64,000 bases of DNA, taken from contig JAHHIJ010000008.1 in the NCBI GenBank assembly GCA_019358985.1, positions 1-64,000 of the forward strand, read 5' to 3'. Positions 36,598 to 45,287 of the stretch are shown here, piece after piece (position 1 is the first letter of the stretch; every line of letters starts with the position of its first letter). The DNA is from Tolypothrix brevis GSE-NOS-MK-07-07A. GTDB taxonomy: Bacteria > Cyanobacteriota > Cyanobacteriia > Cyanobacteriales > Nostocaceae. The notes beneath the pieces are model-generated. The model was given only the letters and a program-made list of their open reading frames with translations. It searched no databases and was not told where the DNA came from. The position numbers and the translations under genes were made by a program.

Positions 36598-37644
36598 GTG
36601 AAAGCACAGGTATTTAGAGGCGTTAATCAACTTTCTTACGAAGATATCCCAGTTCCAGAACTCTCAGCCGATGAAGTTTTGGTACAAGTGCGGGTAGTCG
36701 GGTTGTGTCAGTCGGATATCAAAAAGATTCGCTATCCCCTATATGAACCACCGCGTATCTTTGGACACGAGACAGCAGGAACCATTGCCGCAGTCGGTAA
36801 TGAAGTTAAAAATTGGGTCATTGGACAACGGGTAGCAGTAATGCACCACATCCCTTGTATGCGTTGTGCGTACTGCCTGAATGATAATTTCTCAATGTGC
36901 GATGTCTACAAAAACATTTCCACCACAGCCGGCTTTAATGCTAGTGGGGGTGGTTTTGCCGAGTATGTCAAGGTTCCCGGTCATATAGTGCGATCGGGTG
37001 GATTGATTCCGATTCCTGATAATATTAGCTTTGAAGAAGCAAGTTTTGTAGAACCGACTAACTGCTGTTTGAAGGCAGTAAAAAAAGCTCAGATTATTCC
37101 TGGTCAAACAGTTTTGGTTACTGGTGCAGGACCTATTGGGTTAATGTTTGTTATGTTGGTGAAGTATTTCGGAGGAAAAGCGATCGCCACCGACTTACTG
37201 CCCTCTAGAATTGAAAAAGCTTTAAATGTCGGTGCAGAAGCCGCATTTGATGCCCGCGATCCCGATTTACCTGCTAAAATTCAAGCACTAACCGATGGTA
37301 TGGGTGTTGATGTCACCTTGCTAGCTGTCCCCAGTGATAAAGCTTTCTTTCAGGCTCTTGATTGTACCCGCAAAGGTGGAAAAATCGTCTTTTTTGCCGA
37401 GTTCCCCGATGAAATGGAAATTCCCATTAACCCGAATATTCTGTATCGCCGGGAAATTGACTTGATGGGCAGTTATAGTTCATCATATCGTTTGCAAAGT
37501 CTAGCAAGTGATATAGTATTTAATCGACGCATTGATGTAAAAGCATTAATTAGCGATCGCTATCCCCTACAAAAATTATCTCAAGCTGTAGAAATGGCGA
37601 TCGCACCTACCTCGGAAACTTACAAGATTTTGATTTATCCATAG
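36598..37644 (+). CDS. Zinc-dependent MDR alcohol/polyol dehydrogenase
   Basis: 348 residues from GTG 36598. Catalytic zinc ligands Cys (LCQSD), His-Glu (GHETAGTI) and a later Glu; structural zinc Cys cluster CMRCAYCLNDNFSMC; Rossmann motif VLVTGAGPIGLMF and TDLL for NAD(P). Resembles sorbitol/threonine dehydrogenase subgroups. Substrate unknown. An upstream ATG is absent; KAQVFRGVNQLSYEDIPVPE is the natural N terminus. Confidence 0.9.
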   Translation: MKAQVFRGVNQLSYEDIPVPELSADEVLVQVRVVGLCQSDIKKIRYPLYEPPRIFGHETAGTIAAVGNEVKNWVIGQRVAVMHHIPCMRCAYCLNDNFSMCDVYKNISTTAGFNASGGGFAEYVKVPGHIVRSGGLIPIPDNISFEEASFVEPTNCCLKAVKKAQIIPGQTVLVTGAGPIGLMFVMLVKYFGGKAIATDLLPSRIEKALNVGAEAAFDARDPDLPAKIQALTDGMGVDVTLLAVPSDKAFFQALDCTRKGGKIVFFAEFPDEMEIPINPNILYRREIDLMGSYSSSYRLQSLASDIVFNRRIDVKALISDRYPLQKLSQAVEMAIAPTSETYKILIYP

Positions 37645-37679
37645 TTTTGGTAGGGGACACGGGGACACGGGGACAAGGA

Positions 37680-37809
37680 GAAAATTCTGGCATTGCTGAA
37701 TTGATGTATGAATCCGGATGTAAAGACGTTCCGCCGGAACGTCTCTACAAGGATTTTAGTATTATATAAAATTATTTTCATACCTCCATTCAGCAATGCC
37801 AAAATTCTT
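37680..37809. mobile_element. MITE with TGGCATTGCTGAAT ends and hairpin core
   Basis: About 30-bp imperfect terminal inverted repeats (TGGCATTGCTGAAT at 37689-37702 and its complement at 37788-37801, extending to AGAAAATTC/AAAATTCTTT). The centre is the hairpin GACGTTCCG/CGGAACGTC. Flanked by GGGGACAC tandem units (37654-37677) and a C-rich tract (37811-37855). Confidence 0.85.
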
Positions 37810-37857
37810 TCCCCCATCCCCCCCTCTCCCACTCCCCCACTCCCCACTCCCCCCTAA

Positions 37858-39243
37858 ATGTTTACAGCTTTTGTCACCCTACTAGCCTTATATGTTGCTT
37901 TCAACTTGGGAGCAAATGATGTTGCTAACGCGATGGGGACTTCTGTAGGTTCCAAAGCTGTTACACTAAGACAGGCTTTGATAATTGCTGGGGTATTCGA
38001 GTTTACAGGTGCTGTATTGTTTGGGCATGAGGTGTCAGAAACACTAGCAACGAAAATCGCTAATCCCGCTTTATTTGTCGCTGCACCACGAATGCTTTTA
38101 ACTGGGATGGTGACGGTGTTAATCGCGTCTGGGGTGTGGTTGCAAATTGCCACCTCACGGGGTTTACCTGTATCATCGTCTCATGCGGTTGTTGGTGCGA
38201 TCGCTGGATTTAGTTGGGCAGCTTTGGGAGTTAACGCCATTGATTGGTCTTCAATTAGGTTAATTACCCTTGGTTGGATTGTAACCCCCCTAATAAGTGG
38301 TGCGATCGCCGCTTTATTTTACAGTCAAATCAAGCGCTGGATTCTCGATCAACCGAATCAGATAGCGCAATTAAAAGAATGGATTCCTTGGTTGAGTGCA
38401 TTGCTGCTGGGGATATTTGGAGTAATTGTCCTACCCTCGCTGACTCAAGGAGTCACAAATTTTTTGATTTCGCAATTTGGTTTAAATATACCTGCTCACG
38501 ACATCCCAATTTTCACAGGTGCTGTAGCAACAGTTGGACTTAGTTTATATAGTTGGAGAGAATTGGGGGACGAGGGGGGGAGTGAGGGAGGGGGGGAAGC
38601 AGGGGAAGCAGGGGAAGCAGGGGAAGCAGGGGAAGCAGGGGAAGCAGGGGGAGCAGGGGAAGCAGGGGAAGCAGGGGGAGAGGAATTTTGCCCAATGCCC
38701 AATGCCCAATGCCCAATGCCCAATGCCCCATTCACTAATCCTACCGAACGGTTATTTGGGAAATTTCAACTAATTAGCGCTTGCTTTGTGGCATTTGCTC
38801 ATGGTTCTAATGACGTGGGGAATGCGATCGCTCCTTTGGCTGCGATCGTTTACATTAATACTACTGGGGTAGTTCCCATAAATGGCATTACGATCCCCAT
38901 CTGGATTTTAATACTTGGCGGTGTTGGTATTGTCGCTGGTTTAGCGATTTGGGGCAAAAAAGTTATCGCTACGATTGGCGAAAACATCATTTCCCTACAA
39001 CCTAGCAGCGGATTCTGCGCCGAACTCGCCACAGCCACCACCATTTTGCTTGCCTCCCGGCTGGGTTTACCCGTTTCCACCTCCCATGCCCTCGTTGGCG
39101 GCGTGGTTGGCATCGGACTAGTGCAGAATCTCAAGTCGATTCAATTTCAAACTCTCCAAGGAATCGCCGCTGCATGGCTGATTACAGTCCCCTTCAGCGC
39201 AGCCCTCAGCGCTGCCATCTTTACTTTGCAGAAAAACTTTTAA
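37858..39243 (+). CDS. PiT-family inorganic phosphate transporter with repeat insertion
   Basis: 461 residues. The duplicated PiT signatures [17 protein letters not shown] near 20 and [13 protein letters not shown] near 320 mark the two halves; about ten membrane segments. It imports phosphate, possibly as metal phosphate, using an ion gradient. The central loop contains about 55 residues of simple sequence (EAG repeats, then CPMPNAQ repeats), encoded by GAAGCAGGG and CCCAATG tandem repeats. Normal PiT loops are shorter, so this is a repeat insertion that stayed in frame. Confidence 0.9.
   Translation: MFTAFVTLLALYVAFNLGANDVANAMGTSVGSKAVTLRQALIIAGVFEFTGAVLFGHEVSETLATKIANPALFVAAPRMLLTGMVTVLIASGVWLQIATSRGLPVSSSHAVVGAIAGFSWAALGVNAIDWSSIRLITLGWIVTPLISGAIAALFYSQIKRWILDQPNQIAQLKEWIPWLSALLLGIFGVIVLPSLTQGVTNFLISQFGLNIPAHDIPIFTGAVATVGLSLYSWRELGDEGGSEGGGEAGEAGEAGEAGEAGEAGGAGEAGEAGGEEFCPMPNAQCPMPNAPFTNPTERLFGKFQLISACFVAFAHGSNDVGNAIAPLAAIVYINTTGVVPINGITIPIWILILGGVGIVAGLAIWGKKVIATIGENIISLQPSSGFCAELATATTILLASRLGLPVSTSHALVGGVVGIGLVQNLKSIQFQTLQGIAAAWLITVPFSAALSAAIFTLQKNF
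38565..38730. repeat. Two simple tandem repeats inside the PiT gene
   Basis: Nine-base units GAAGCAGGG (about 38597-38680) followed by heptamers CCCAATG (about 38691-38728). The second is an STRR-type heptamer. Both keep the reading frame because the total length fits triplets. Confidence 0.9.
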
Positions 39244-39618
39244 TTCAGTAAAATGATTTTCAGACAAAGGGAATATTTTTATTTCCACCAAAGAATATTT
39301 TCATCCAGGTTTAGGATGAAAGGTGTAACGCAATTGACATTCTACACAAGTTTACAGATAGGTGTCAACTACCTAAGAATTTACAGAATAGTTGTCTGTG
39401 ATGCATTAATCAACGGGAATCTCATGTATCAAATGTCAAAACAGTAGAGGAAATTATCCGGTTTGATCACGCTGTGTTGAGCATCACGCAATTAAGTTAA
39501 AACGCGTAAGTCCTGTTAGAATTTTTAGTTTATCTGACAAAATACAGGAAATAATATGAGTGCCAAGCAATTGCACAAAAAGCTGCATTATCGTCAAGGG
39601 GTCAGAGGTTAGAGACTA
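39244..39618. other. Intergenic region without recognised gene
   Basis: 375 bp between the PiT gene and the EamA fusion. It contains a solo GCGTAAGTCCT repeat end (39504-39514). An 18-codon frame starting at 39556 is too short to support. No terminator with T-run is evident. Confidence 0.4.
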
Positions 39619-41955
39619 ATGGGGCGATTTGAAAACCGACCAGAAAACCCCCGTGGAAGAGGGGAAATATCTAGGGCAGCAGAAACTGCCTTGTGGGGTG
39701 TAGTTGAGGATTTGCAAAGCCTCCAGCAGAATTTGCTCAAATCCTTACAAGAAGATATAAATCGGCTAGAGTCTGACAAAAAACACTTAGCTGATGACAT
39801 TAAACAGCTGCAAAGCGAAAAAGAACAGCTACAACAGACCAAGCAAATAACTGAGCAACAAGCTTTGGTGCGTCAGTTGGCGCAAGTTCTCGCAAATCAC
39901 ATATCTTCTCAATTACAATCTTCGCTTTCGGCTTTAGCAAACCAAGCAATCGAGCGCGATTTACAGCAAGGAAATGCGATCGCCGAAAGGGGTGCCGCAG
40001 GTATCGCGTCACATGAGGCTAACAGTAATATTGTTACAGAAATTAATAAAAATACCCAACAATTAATTGGCAGCCTAGATGATACCTTAACTATCACCTT
40101 GAAGTTACTACAACAAGAGTTAAATAACCATCAAAGTGGTATTTCTCAACAGTTGTCTCGGATGCAAAGCCGACAGCAGCAAGGGGAAGTGATGTTGGCA
40201 GAATTAACCAATCGGCTCAACAAGGAACTGGAAAAAAAAATCCTACCTACACCAGTTACCCCAACGAAGTCTCTTGAGTTGACACCAAACGAGCAAAAAC
40301 AGGAGAATGTCAAAAACACTTCTCCAGCCAAAGAAGTCAACAACCCCCCCGATCCTACTTTTATTGTTCCTAAAGAGACATCGAGCAACGGAACTACATT
40401 ATCTGCGTCTTCTGTAGCAGAAAAAGAAGTCAACAAATCCACCGTTGAACCTACTTCTGTTATTCCGAAAGAAACATCGAGCAACGGAACTACATTATCT
40501 GCGTCTTCTGTAGCAGAAAAAGAAGTCAACAAATCCACCGTTGAACCTACTTCTGTTATTCCGAAAGAAACATCGAGCAACGGAACTACATTATCTGCGT
40601 CTTCTGTAGCAGAAAAAGAAGTCAACAAATCCACCGTTGAACCTACTTCTGTTATTCCGAAAGAAACATCGAACAACGAAACTACATTATCTACGTCTTC
40701 TTTGATGGCATCAAATAACACTTCGGCAAAGCCACCAGAGGTAAAAAAAGACCCGAAAGAGCCAATTTCTGTTCTTTCCAGAGAACTAAGCGACACTACA
40801 TTACCCCTATCCCCTCCGCCAGAAATCAAAGTAAAGCCACCAGAGGTAAAAAAAGACCCGAAAGAGCCAATTTCTGTTCTTTCTAGGGAAGTGATCGACA
40901 CGACATCATCTGGTTATCGTCAGCCACAACGACTGTCTCGTGGCTCTGGAGCCTTACCACCCATGAAAATGGGTTTATTGCTGATTCTATTTTCAACGGT
41001 GTTGTCGTCGCTTTACAACGTCGCTATTAAAACAATTTTTCAGCCAAATTCCCTCATTTTGGGTGCGTTTCAGGTTGAGCAGTTGATATCGCCAACGTTG
41101 GGAAATTCTCTGTTAATTTTGATGCTGAGGATGATGGTGGTTGTACCACTAATGTTAGTTTTAGCGCCGATGATGCATCAGCGAGTGTGGCAAGATTTAC
41201 AAAACTTGGCTGACTCAGTACGGGGAAATCCTTCTCCGACGAAAGCAAGTACGCGACAGGTATTGATATTGTCCCTTGTGAGTGGATGCTTTTTGTTTTT
41301 GTCTCAGTTGCTGATTTACTTAGCGATTGGTCAAGTACCAACAGGGATAGCGATCGCACTTTTCTTTATTTATCCGATGATTAGCGGGCTATTGTCTTGG
41401 TTTCTGTTCCGCGATCAACCAACATTATTTCGTATCGGTGCGATCGCATCGATTTTTATCGGTGAATTATTGATGTTGAGCGGTTTTGCTAATAGTGTTA
41501 GTAGTAACTCTTCTGGAAGTATGAGTGCGATCGCTTCTGGAGTGAGTTTCGCTATTTACGTAATTCTGACACGGATTTGTGCTGCTAAATTGCATCCTGT
41601 CACATTTACTTTAATTAACTTCGCTACTATGCTATGTTTGTGCTTCATCAGTTTGATGTTGCTTTTACCAACTAGCTTAAGTTTTATAGTTGATCCCAAT
41701 CGGTTATTAGAACTTATCTTAAGCGCTTTTATCTTGGGTGTAATGACCCTAGCATCTTATGTGTTGAATAACGTTGGAATTAGCCAAGTTAGTGCAACCC
41801 GTGCAGCAATATTTGGAGCCAGTGTCCCAGTTTTAACCGTGATTCTTGCTGGGTTAATTATTCAGGAAAGCTTATCAATTGTTCAGGCTTTAGGAGTCTT
41901 ACTAATTACCTTTGGTGCAGCCGCATTTAGCCTAGAAAGAATACGCACATCTTAG
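39619..41955 (+). CDS. Coiled-coil / repeat-linker / EamA-type membrane protein fusion
   Basis: 778 residues. Residues 20-210 are coiled coil (SLQEDINRLESDKKHLADDI, QSEKEQLQQTKQITEQ). Residues 230-440 are a low-complexity linker with three to four 32-residue repeats (VEPTSVIPKETSSNGTTLSA) and a second repeat KPPEVKKDPKEPISVLSRE. Residues 450-778 hold about ten hydrophobic segments of EamA/DMT type (LFFIYPMISGLLSWFLFRDQ, ATRAAIFGASVPVLTVILAG). DMT carriers export metabolites; the large cytosolic coiled coil is unusual and may make an assembly or sensor. Confidence 0.8.
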   Translation: MGRFENRPENPRGRGEISRAAETALWGVVEDLQSLQQNLLKSLQEDINRLESDKKHLADDIKQLQSEKEQLQQTKQITEQQALVRQLAQVLANHISSQLQSSLSALANQAIERDLQQGNAIAERGAAGIASHEANSNIVTEINKNTQQLIGSLDDTLTITLKLLQQELNNHQSGISQQLSRMQSRQQQGEVMLAELTNRLNKELEKKILPTPVTPTKSLELTPNEQKQENVKNTSPAKEVNNPPDPTFIVPKETSSNGTTLSASSVAEKEVNKSTVEPTSVIPKETSSNGTTLSASSVAEKEVNKSTVEPTSVIPKETSSNGTTLSASSVAEKEVNKSTVEPTSVIPKETSNNETTLSTSSLMASNNTSAKPPEVKKDPKEPISVLSRELSDTTLPLSPPPEIKVKPPEVKKDPKEPISVLSREVIDTTSSGYRQPQRLSRGSGALPPMKMGLLLILFSTVLSSLYNVAIKTIFQPNSLILGAFQVEQLISPTLGNSLLILMLRMMVVVPLMLVLAPMMHQRVWQDLQNLADSVRGNPSPTKASTRQVLILSLVSGCFLFLSQLLIYLAIGQVPTGIAIALFFIYPMISGLLSWFLFRDQPTLFRIGAIASIFIGELLMLSGFANSVSSNSSGSMSAIASGVSFAIYVILTRICAAKLHPVTFTLINFATMLCLCFISLMLLLPTSLSFIVDPNRLLELILSAFILGVMTLASYVLNNVGISQVSATRAAIFGASVPVLTVILAGLIIQESLSIVQALGVLLITFGAAAFSLERIRTS
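40330..40690. repeat. 96-bp coding tandem repeat in the EamA fusion gene
   Basis: Units start near 40372, 40468, 40564 and 40660 with an exact 96-bp period. The middle copies are almost identical at the DNA level, indicating recent expansion or homogenisation. A second, 20-codon repeat (KPPEVKKDPKEP) occurs at 40729 and 40843. Confidence 0.95.
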
Positions 41956-42174
41956 AGAATATTTGAAAAGTATCGTTATTAACATCAATACCGTTCAGTT
42001 AAACCTACTCTACGAGTGTAGAGACGCGACGCCAGACGCTACAACGCTCGTGACCTCCTTCTCCTTACGGAGACGCTTTGCGAACGGGTGACGCTCCTGC
42101 GTCGCTAACGCCACTTCGACGGGACGATACAGGCAACCGCCGAGTGGCAACGCGCTGGCTCAAATTTCGTGTCT
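41956..42174. repeat. Cluster of GCGTCTC-type dispersed repeats
   Basis: Begins with a solo CAATACCGTTCAGTTAA end (41987), then a chain of short overlapping palindromic repeats (GAGACGCGACGCC, CCTTACGGAGACGCTTTGCG, TGACGCTCCTGCGTCGC). No gene seen. Confidence 0.65.
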
Positions 42175-42211
42175 CTACAGGTCTAAAATTTGTACGCGCA
42201 ACGCCGCGATT

Positions 42212-42515
42212 TTAATCGTTAGGTGCAAAAGATGTGAGCTTATGGATGGGAAGCTGGATAGTAAATTTTGTCCCCTGTGCCAGGGTAGAATCAACAGCGA
42301 TCGCTCGTTAACTACAACAGTTTTAGCAATACCCGAAAAACCAGCTACCAACATCATTTCAGTTGCATCCAAGCTGACTCTTTCAAATGCTTGGAGTAGG
42401 GTTTTTACTTCTGTTTCTCGTCCATAAAGTTTATCGGGTATTAGGAAGCGATCGCACACATCCCGTTGGGCAATTGGAAAACTCTTAATTTCACCAGTTT
42501 CTTGAAGCAGGTGGT
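42212..42515 (-). pseudogene. Deleted multidomain Ser/Thr kinase-AAA-histidine kinase
   Basis: The N-terminal part reads DRFLIPDKLYGRETEVKTLL and EMMLVAGFSGIAKTVVVNE, the AAA/NACHT-like Walker A region of the large cyanobacterial multi-sensor kinases. After HIP1 site 42297-42304 the homology continues in another frame with VDSTLAQGTKFTIQLPI, the end of a histidine-kinase ATPase domain, and stops at 42212. Normally well over a thousand residues lie between these. One internal deletion with frameshift explains it. Confidence 0.75.
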
Positions 42516-42615
42516 TTTGGAACGACAACGGGCAGAGCAAGAACGCCAACGGGCAGAAACTGCTGAACGGGAATTGGCTCACCTGCCATCGCTCCTGCAA
42601 CCTCAAGATCCATAG
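42511..42615 (+). pseudogene. Uma2 C-terminal coiled-coil tail fragment
   Basis: On the plus strand: VLERQRAEQERQRAETAERE, then LAHLPSLLQPQDP and stop. ERQRAE repeats are the typical C-terminal tail of cyanobacterial Uma2 proteins (compare 53662-54465). It abuts the start of the kinase pseudogene on the other strand. Confidence 0.65.
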
Positions 42616-42699
42616 ACTAAGCTGCCTGCTACATAAACTCTGGACATCATTTGTAAAATTCCTATTAATATCATATCAGGTTTATTACTTATAAATAAT

Positions 42700-42728
42700 G
42701 TAGAGACGTTCCGCCGGAACGTCTCTAC
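42700..42728. repeat. Perfect hairpin core, GACGTTCCG type
   Basis: GTAGAGACGTTCCG, one base, CGGAACGTCTCTAC: a perfect 14-bp stem. A second, different core (AGACGTTATATGTAACGTCT) lies about 60 bp on, near 42792. No gene is seen in 42616-43063. Confidence 0.85.
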
Positions 42729-42904
42729 GACGGTTGCGACGTTTTTATTACTGTTAATTAAACGGACATTATATAACCAGACGTTATATGTAACGTCTCT
42801 ACATTGGTCAAATAATCCTTGAGGGAAATCACCCCAAAGTGTTTGATCCAGATGCGCGACTAAATTTTATACCAACGCCAAAATATTTACAGAGCAATTC
42901 TCAC

Positions 42905-42996
42905 AGGACTTACGCATCGAGTACCAAATGTAGGGGCAATTCATGAATTGCCCCTACGGTAAATCAAGGCTTTCAGTGGCTTTTTGCGTAAGTCCT
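42905..42996. mobile_element. MITE with perfect 12-bp ends AGGACTTACGCA
   Basis: 92 bp. AGGACTTACGCA (42905-42916) and TGCGTAAGTCCT (42985-42996) are perfect inverted repeats. An inner palindrome GTAGGGGCAATTCA/TGAATTGCCCCTAC spans 42930-42957. Confidence 0.92.
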
Positions 42997-43063
42997 ATCT
43001 CATTTAAACTGAGGATTTGGAACGTTTGTTAATAACTATCAAGTCTTTTGCTAATCTCTAACT

Positions 43064-43960
43064 GTGACTTCAAAACTGAGAAAATTTATGCATAAAGCAT
43101 CTGCCACTAACTTAGCATCAGCCGACAATCAACCTACAGGCGCCACAGACATTAAACTACTAGTTGTAGATATTGATGGTACCATCGCCGGCGAATCTAA
43201 CAACCTGAGTCAAAAAGTTCTTCAAGCGATCGCAGCAGTCAAAGCAAAGAAAATCAAAGTAGCGATCGCTACTGGTAGAATGTATCGCTCTGCCTTGCGT
43301 TTCCACCAAAAAATTAATTCTACCCTCCCTTTATTAGCTTATCAGGGAGCCTGGATTCAAGATCCAATTACCCAAAAAATTCATCGTCATTTGGCTGTTT
43401 CCAGAGAAATGGCAGAAAAACTACTAGATTATTTTGAACAACCTGAATTGCGATCGCTTTTATCTGTTCACTTCTACATCAACGATGAACTCTATGTTCG
43501 TGAATTAACAACAGAAACTCAAATTTATGCCCTACGCTCTGGTATTGTCCCTATAGTTGTGGGTGATTTGCGTTCTTCTTTAAGCAATGAACCGACAAAG
43601 ATTTTGGCTCTATGCGATAACATAGATATTATCAAAGATTTGCTGGGGAATTTGCGACGCCAATATACCCCTGCCCAATTGTATCTTACTACATCTGTTG
43701 CAACTTTTTTTGAAGCGGCTAATCCTTTAGTCAACAAAGGAACTGCTGTACGTTACCTAGCTGAAGAAGTGCTAGGATTGCAAAGAACTAACGTCATGAC
43801 TATTGGTGATAACTTCAATGATTTGGAAATGCTGGAGTACGCTGGCATTGGTGTAGCAATGGGCAATGCACCAGAAGAACTTCAAGCGATCGCAACTTGG
43901 GTAGCTCCTAACGTCGAACAAGATGGAGCTGCCACAGCGATTGAAAAGTTTTTGCTGTAA
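43064..43960 (+). CDS. HAD-superfamily Cof-type phosphatase
   Basis: 298 residues. Motif I VVDIDGTIAGE, motif II IATGRM, and C-terminal MTIGDNFNDLEMLEYAGIGV plus ATAIEKFL show a Cof/IIB HAD hydrolase (sugar-phosphate or flavin-related phosphatase activity in relatives). Asp nucleophile at about 35. GTG 43064 and ATG 43088 are possible starts; the first 25 residues are poorly structured, so the ATG may be right. Convergent with the DALR gene. Confidence 0.9.
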   Translation: MTSKLRKFMHKASATNLASADNQPTGATDIKLLVVDIDGTIAGESNNLSQKVLQAIAAVKAKKIKVAIATGRMYRSALRFHQKINSTLPLLAYQGAWIQDPITQKIHRHLAVSREMAEKLLDYFEQPELRSLLSVHFYINDELYVRELTTETQIYALRSGIVPIVVGDLRSSLSNEPTKILALCDNIDIIKDLLGNLRRQYTPAQLYLTTSVATFFEAANPLVNKGTAVRYLAEEVLGLQRTNVMTIGDNFNDLEMLEYAGIGVAMGNAPEELQAIATWVAPNVEQDGAATAIEKFLL

Positions 43961-43962
43961 TT

Positions 43963-44008
43963 AGTTAGTTATCATTCGTTATTATCGATCACTAATAACG
44001 AATAACTA
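43963..44008. terminator. Long hairpin between convergent genes
   Basis: TTAGTTATCATTCGTTATTA, 8-base loop, TAATAACGAATAACTAAC: about 17 paired bases with one bulge, starting 3 bp after the HAD stop. CAAAAAATC follows it on the plus strand. Likely a bidirectional termination structure, though without a T-run. Confidence 0.5.
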
Positions 44009-44019
44009 ACCAAAAAATC

Positions 44020-44090
44020 AGAAAGGACACCGACGACTGGCCGTGTTTCGTCTCGGTGCCCTTGCTGGTTCGCTCCTCACACACCAGATA
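44020..44090. ncRNA. Structured region, possible small RNA or terminator
   Basis: Hairpin GGACACCGACGA/TCGTCTCGGTGCCC (44025-44061) is followed by CTGGT...ACCAG (44065-44087) whose loop is TCGCTCCTCACAC. On the plus strand the loop resembles the CU-rich core of the cyanobacterial RNA Yfr1, but no terminator follows and the synteny is different. On the minus strand the large hairpin is followed by CCTTTCTGATTTTTT and could terminate the DALR gene. Confidence 0.35.
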
Positions 44091-44154
44091 ATATAGCGTG
44101 AGATATTCTAGGAGTCAATATCTGTTACAAAACTTTAGAATTTGGCTTTCAAAC

Positions 44155-45027
44155 TCATAATTCAAGCAGAGCAAAGACCCCTAATTTTTCTTCTAACAAA
44201 AACCTTAATACAGACTGAGTAGCTATCACTAATCCTAATCTGGCTTGAGAAAGCTCTGGTGAGGTAATTTTCACCTCACCGAAAATTCTACAGTTGCACC
44301 AGAAAACTTCAAAAGCTTGGCTCAAATTGATCGCTGCTTTTTCCCAGTTAACCGAACCTGCTTCATCAGAAAATTCTAAATCATCTACCACTTGTACTAA
44401 CTCAGAAATTAGCCGACGGGAAGCTGAATGGTAAAAGCGAAGTTTGCTACAGCTATTCAGCCAAGGTATCGGGTTAGGGGAAATCACATTCCCCATAGCC
44501 GAACTAGTATTTACATTATTGTCACCAAATTGGATCAATTTCTCTTGTTGAGCTAACCGCATTAACGAGCAGCAGCGAGCATGAGCGTATTGAACTGTAA
44601 ATAAATGTGAAGAATTTTCGTACTTCGCTCCTCCTGCTCCCCCTGCTCCCCCTGCTCCCCTTTCCCCCATCCCCTCAACCAGGTGCTGCAACCAAGCAGC
44701 TAAAATAGAATCGGTTAAAATAAAATAAATGTAACCTGGTGGAACAATTTCGATGATAAATTCGTCGCCACAGTTCGACGAAAAATGAGAGGCGATCGCA
44801 CAAGCAATGTCAATTCCTTTCCGATTCTGAGATTTTGACAGTTGTAAAGCCACCCCAGATATATATAAAATTCTGTTAATATCTCTACTTTTATATAGAG
44901 GAATTTTATCATTCTCTATACTTGGTGTTTTATCTGTATTAGTATAAACACTCAGTGCAAACAGCAGATGAGTGCGAATTAACCGTTTAATTGCTGTATT
45001 TTTACTTATTTGTAGCAATTGAAGCAC
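44155..45027 (-). CDS. Stand-alone DALR anticodon-binding domain protein
   Basis: 290 residues, GTG 45027. The C-terminal half starts VQYAHARCCSLMRLAQQEKL, the opening of the arginyl-tRNA synthetase DALR domain, and ends LGVFALLEL. There is no HIGH/KMSKS catalytic domain. The N-terminal 110 residues (NRKGIDIACAIASHF...) resemble the segment that precedes it in ArgS. Near residues 118-132 an MGERGAGGAGGAGGAK stretch is encoded by a CTGCTCCCC simple repeat and is an in-frame insertion. Could bind tRNA; function unknown. Confidence 0.75.
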   Translation of the reverse strand: MLQLLQISKNTAIKRLIRTHLLFALSVYTNTDKTPSIENDKIPLYKSRDINRILYISGVALQLSKSQNRKGIDIACAIASHFSSNCGDEFIIEIVPPGYIYFILTDSILAAWLQHLVEGMGERGAGGAGGAGGAKYENSSHLFTVQYAHARCCSLMRLAQQEKLIQFGDNNVNTSSAMGNVISPNPIPWLNSCSKLRFYHSASRRLISELVQVVDDLEFSDEAGSVNWEKAAINLSQAFEVFWCNCRIFGEVKITSPELSQARLGLVIATQSVLRFLLEEKLGVFALLEL

Positions 45028-45287
45028 AAACGACTACCATTTAAGCCTTAACCCTTCATATTTTTACTAATTTGTCATCTATCTTTAGGAAGAATTTAAT
45101 CTAGATAAAGAAAAATGAGAATTGTGCAAAATTTGATTAATAGTAAGTAAACTTTACTACCATCATAGTACAGTAAGAGTTATAACAAAAGTGTAGAGAG
45201 CAAATTGCTTTCTATCTTTAAAGATGGCTGGCGCTGTTAGGCGTTAAGCCTACACCACCAACACAAAGACACTCCTTGCACCTTTTT

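Noticed and set aside
39253-39447. A 64-codon frame after the PiT gene
   Set aside because: No ribosome-binding site and no protein-like composition; intergenic.
40146-40901. A 251-codon frame antisense to the EamA fusion gene
   Set aside because: It is the shadow of the 96-bp coding repeat; no ribosome-binding site and no protein-like features.
42175-42606. A 143-codon frame as a complete gene
   Set aside because: It contains two out-of-frame pieces of one large kinase, so it is a pseudogene.
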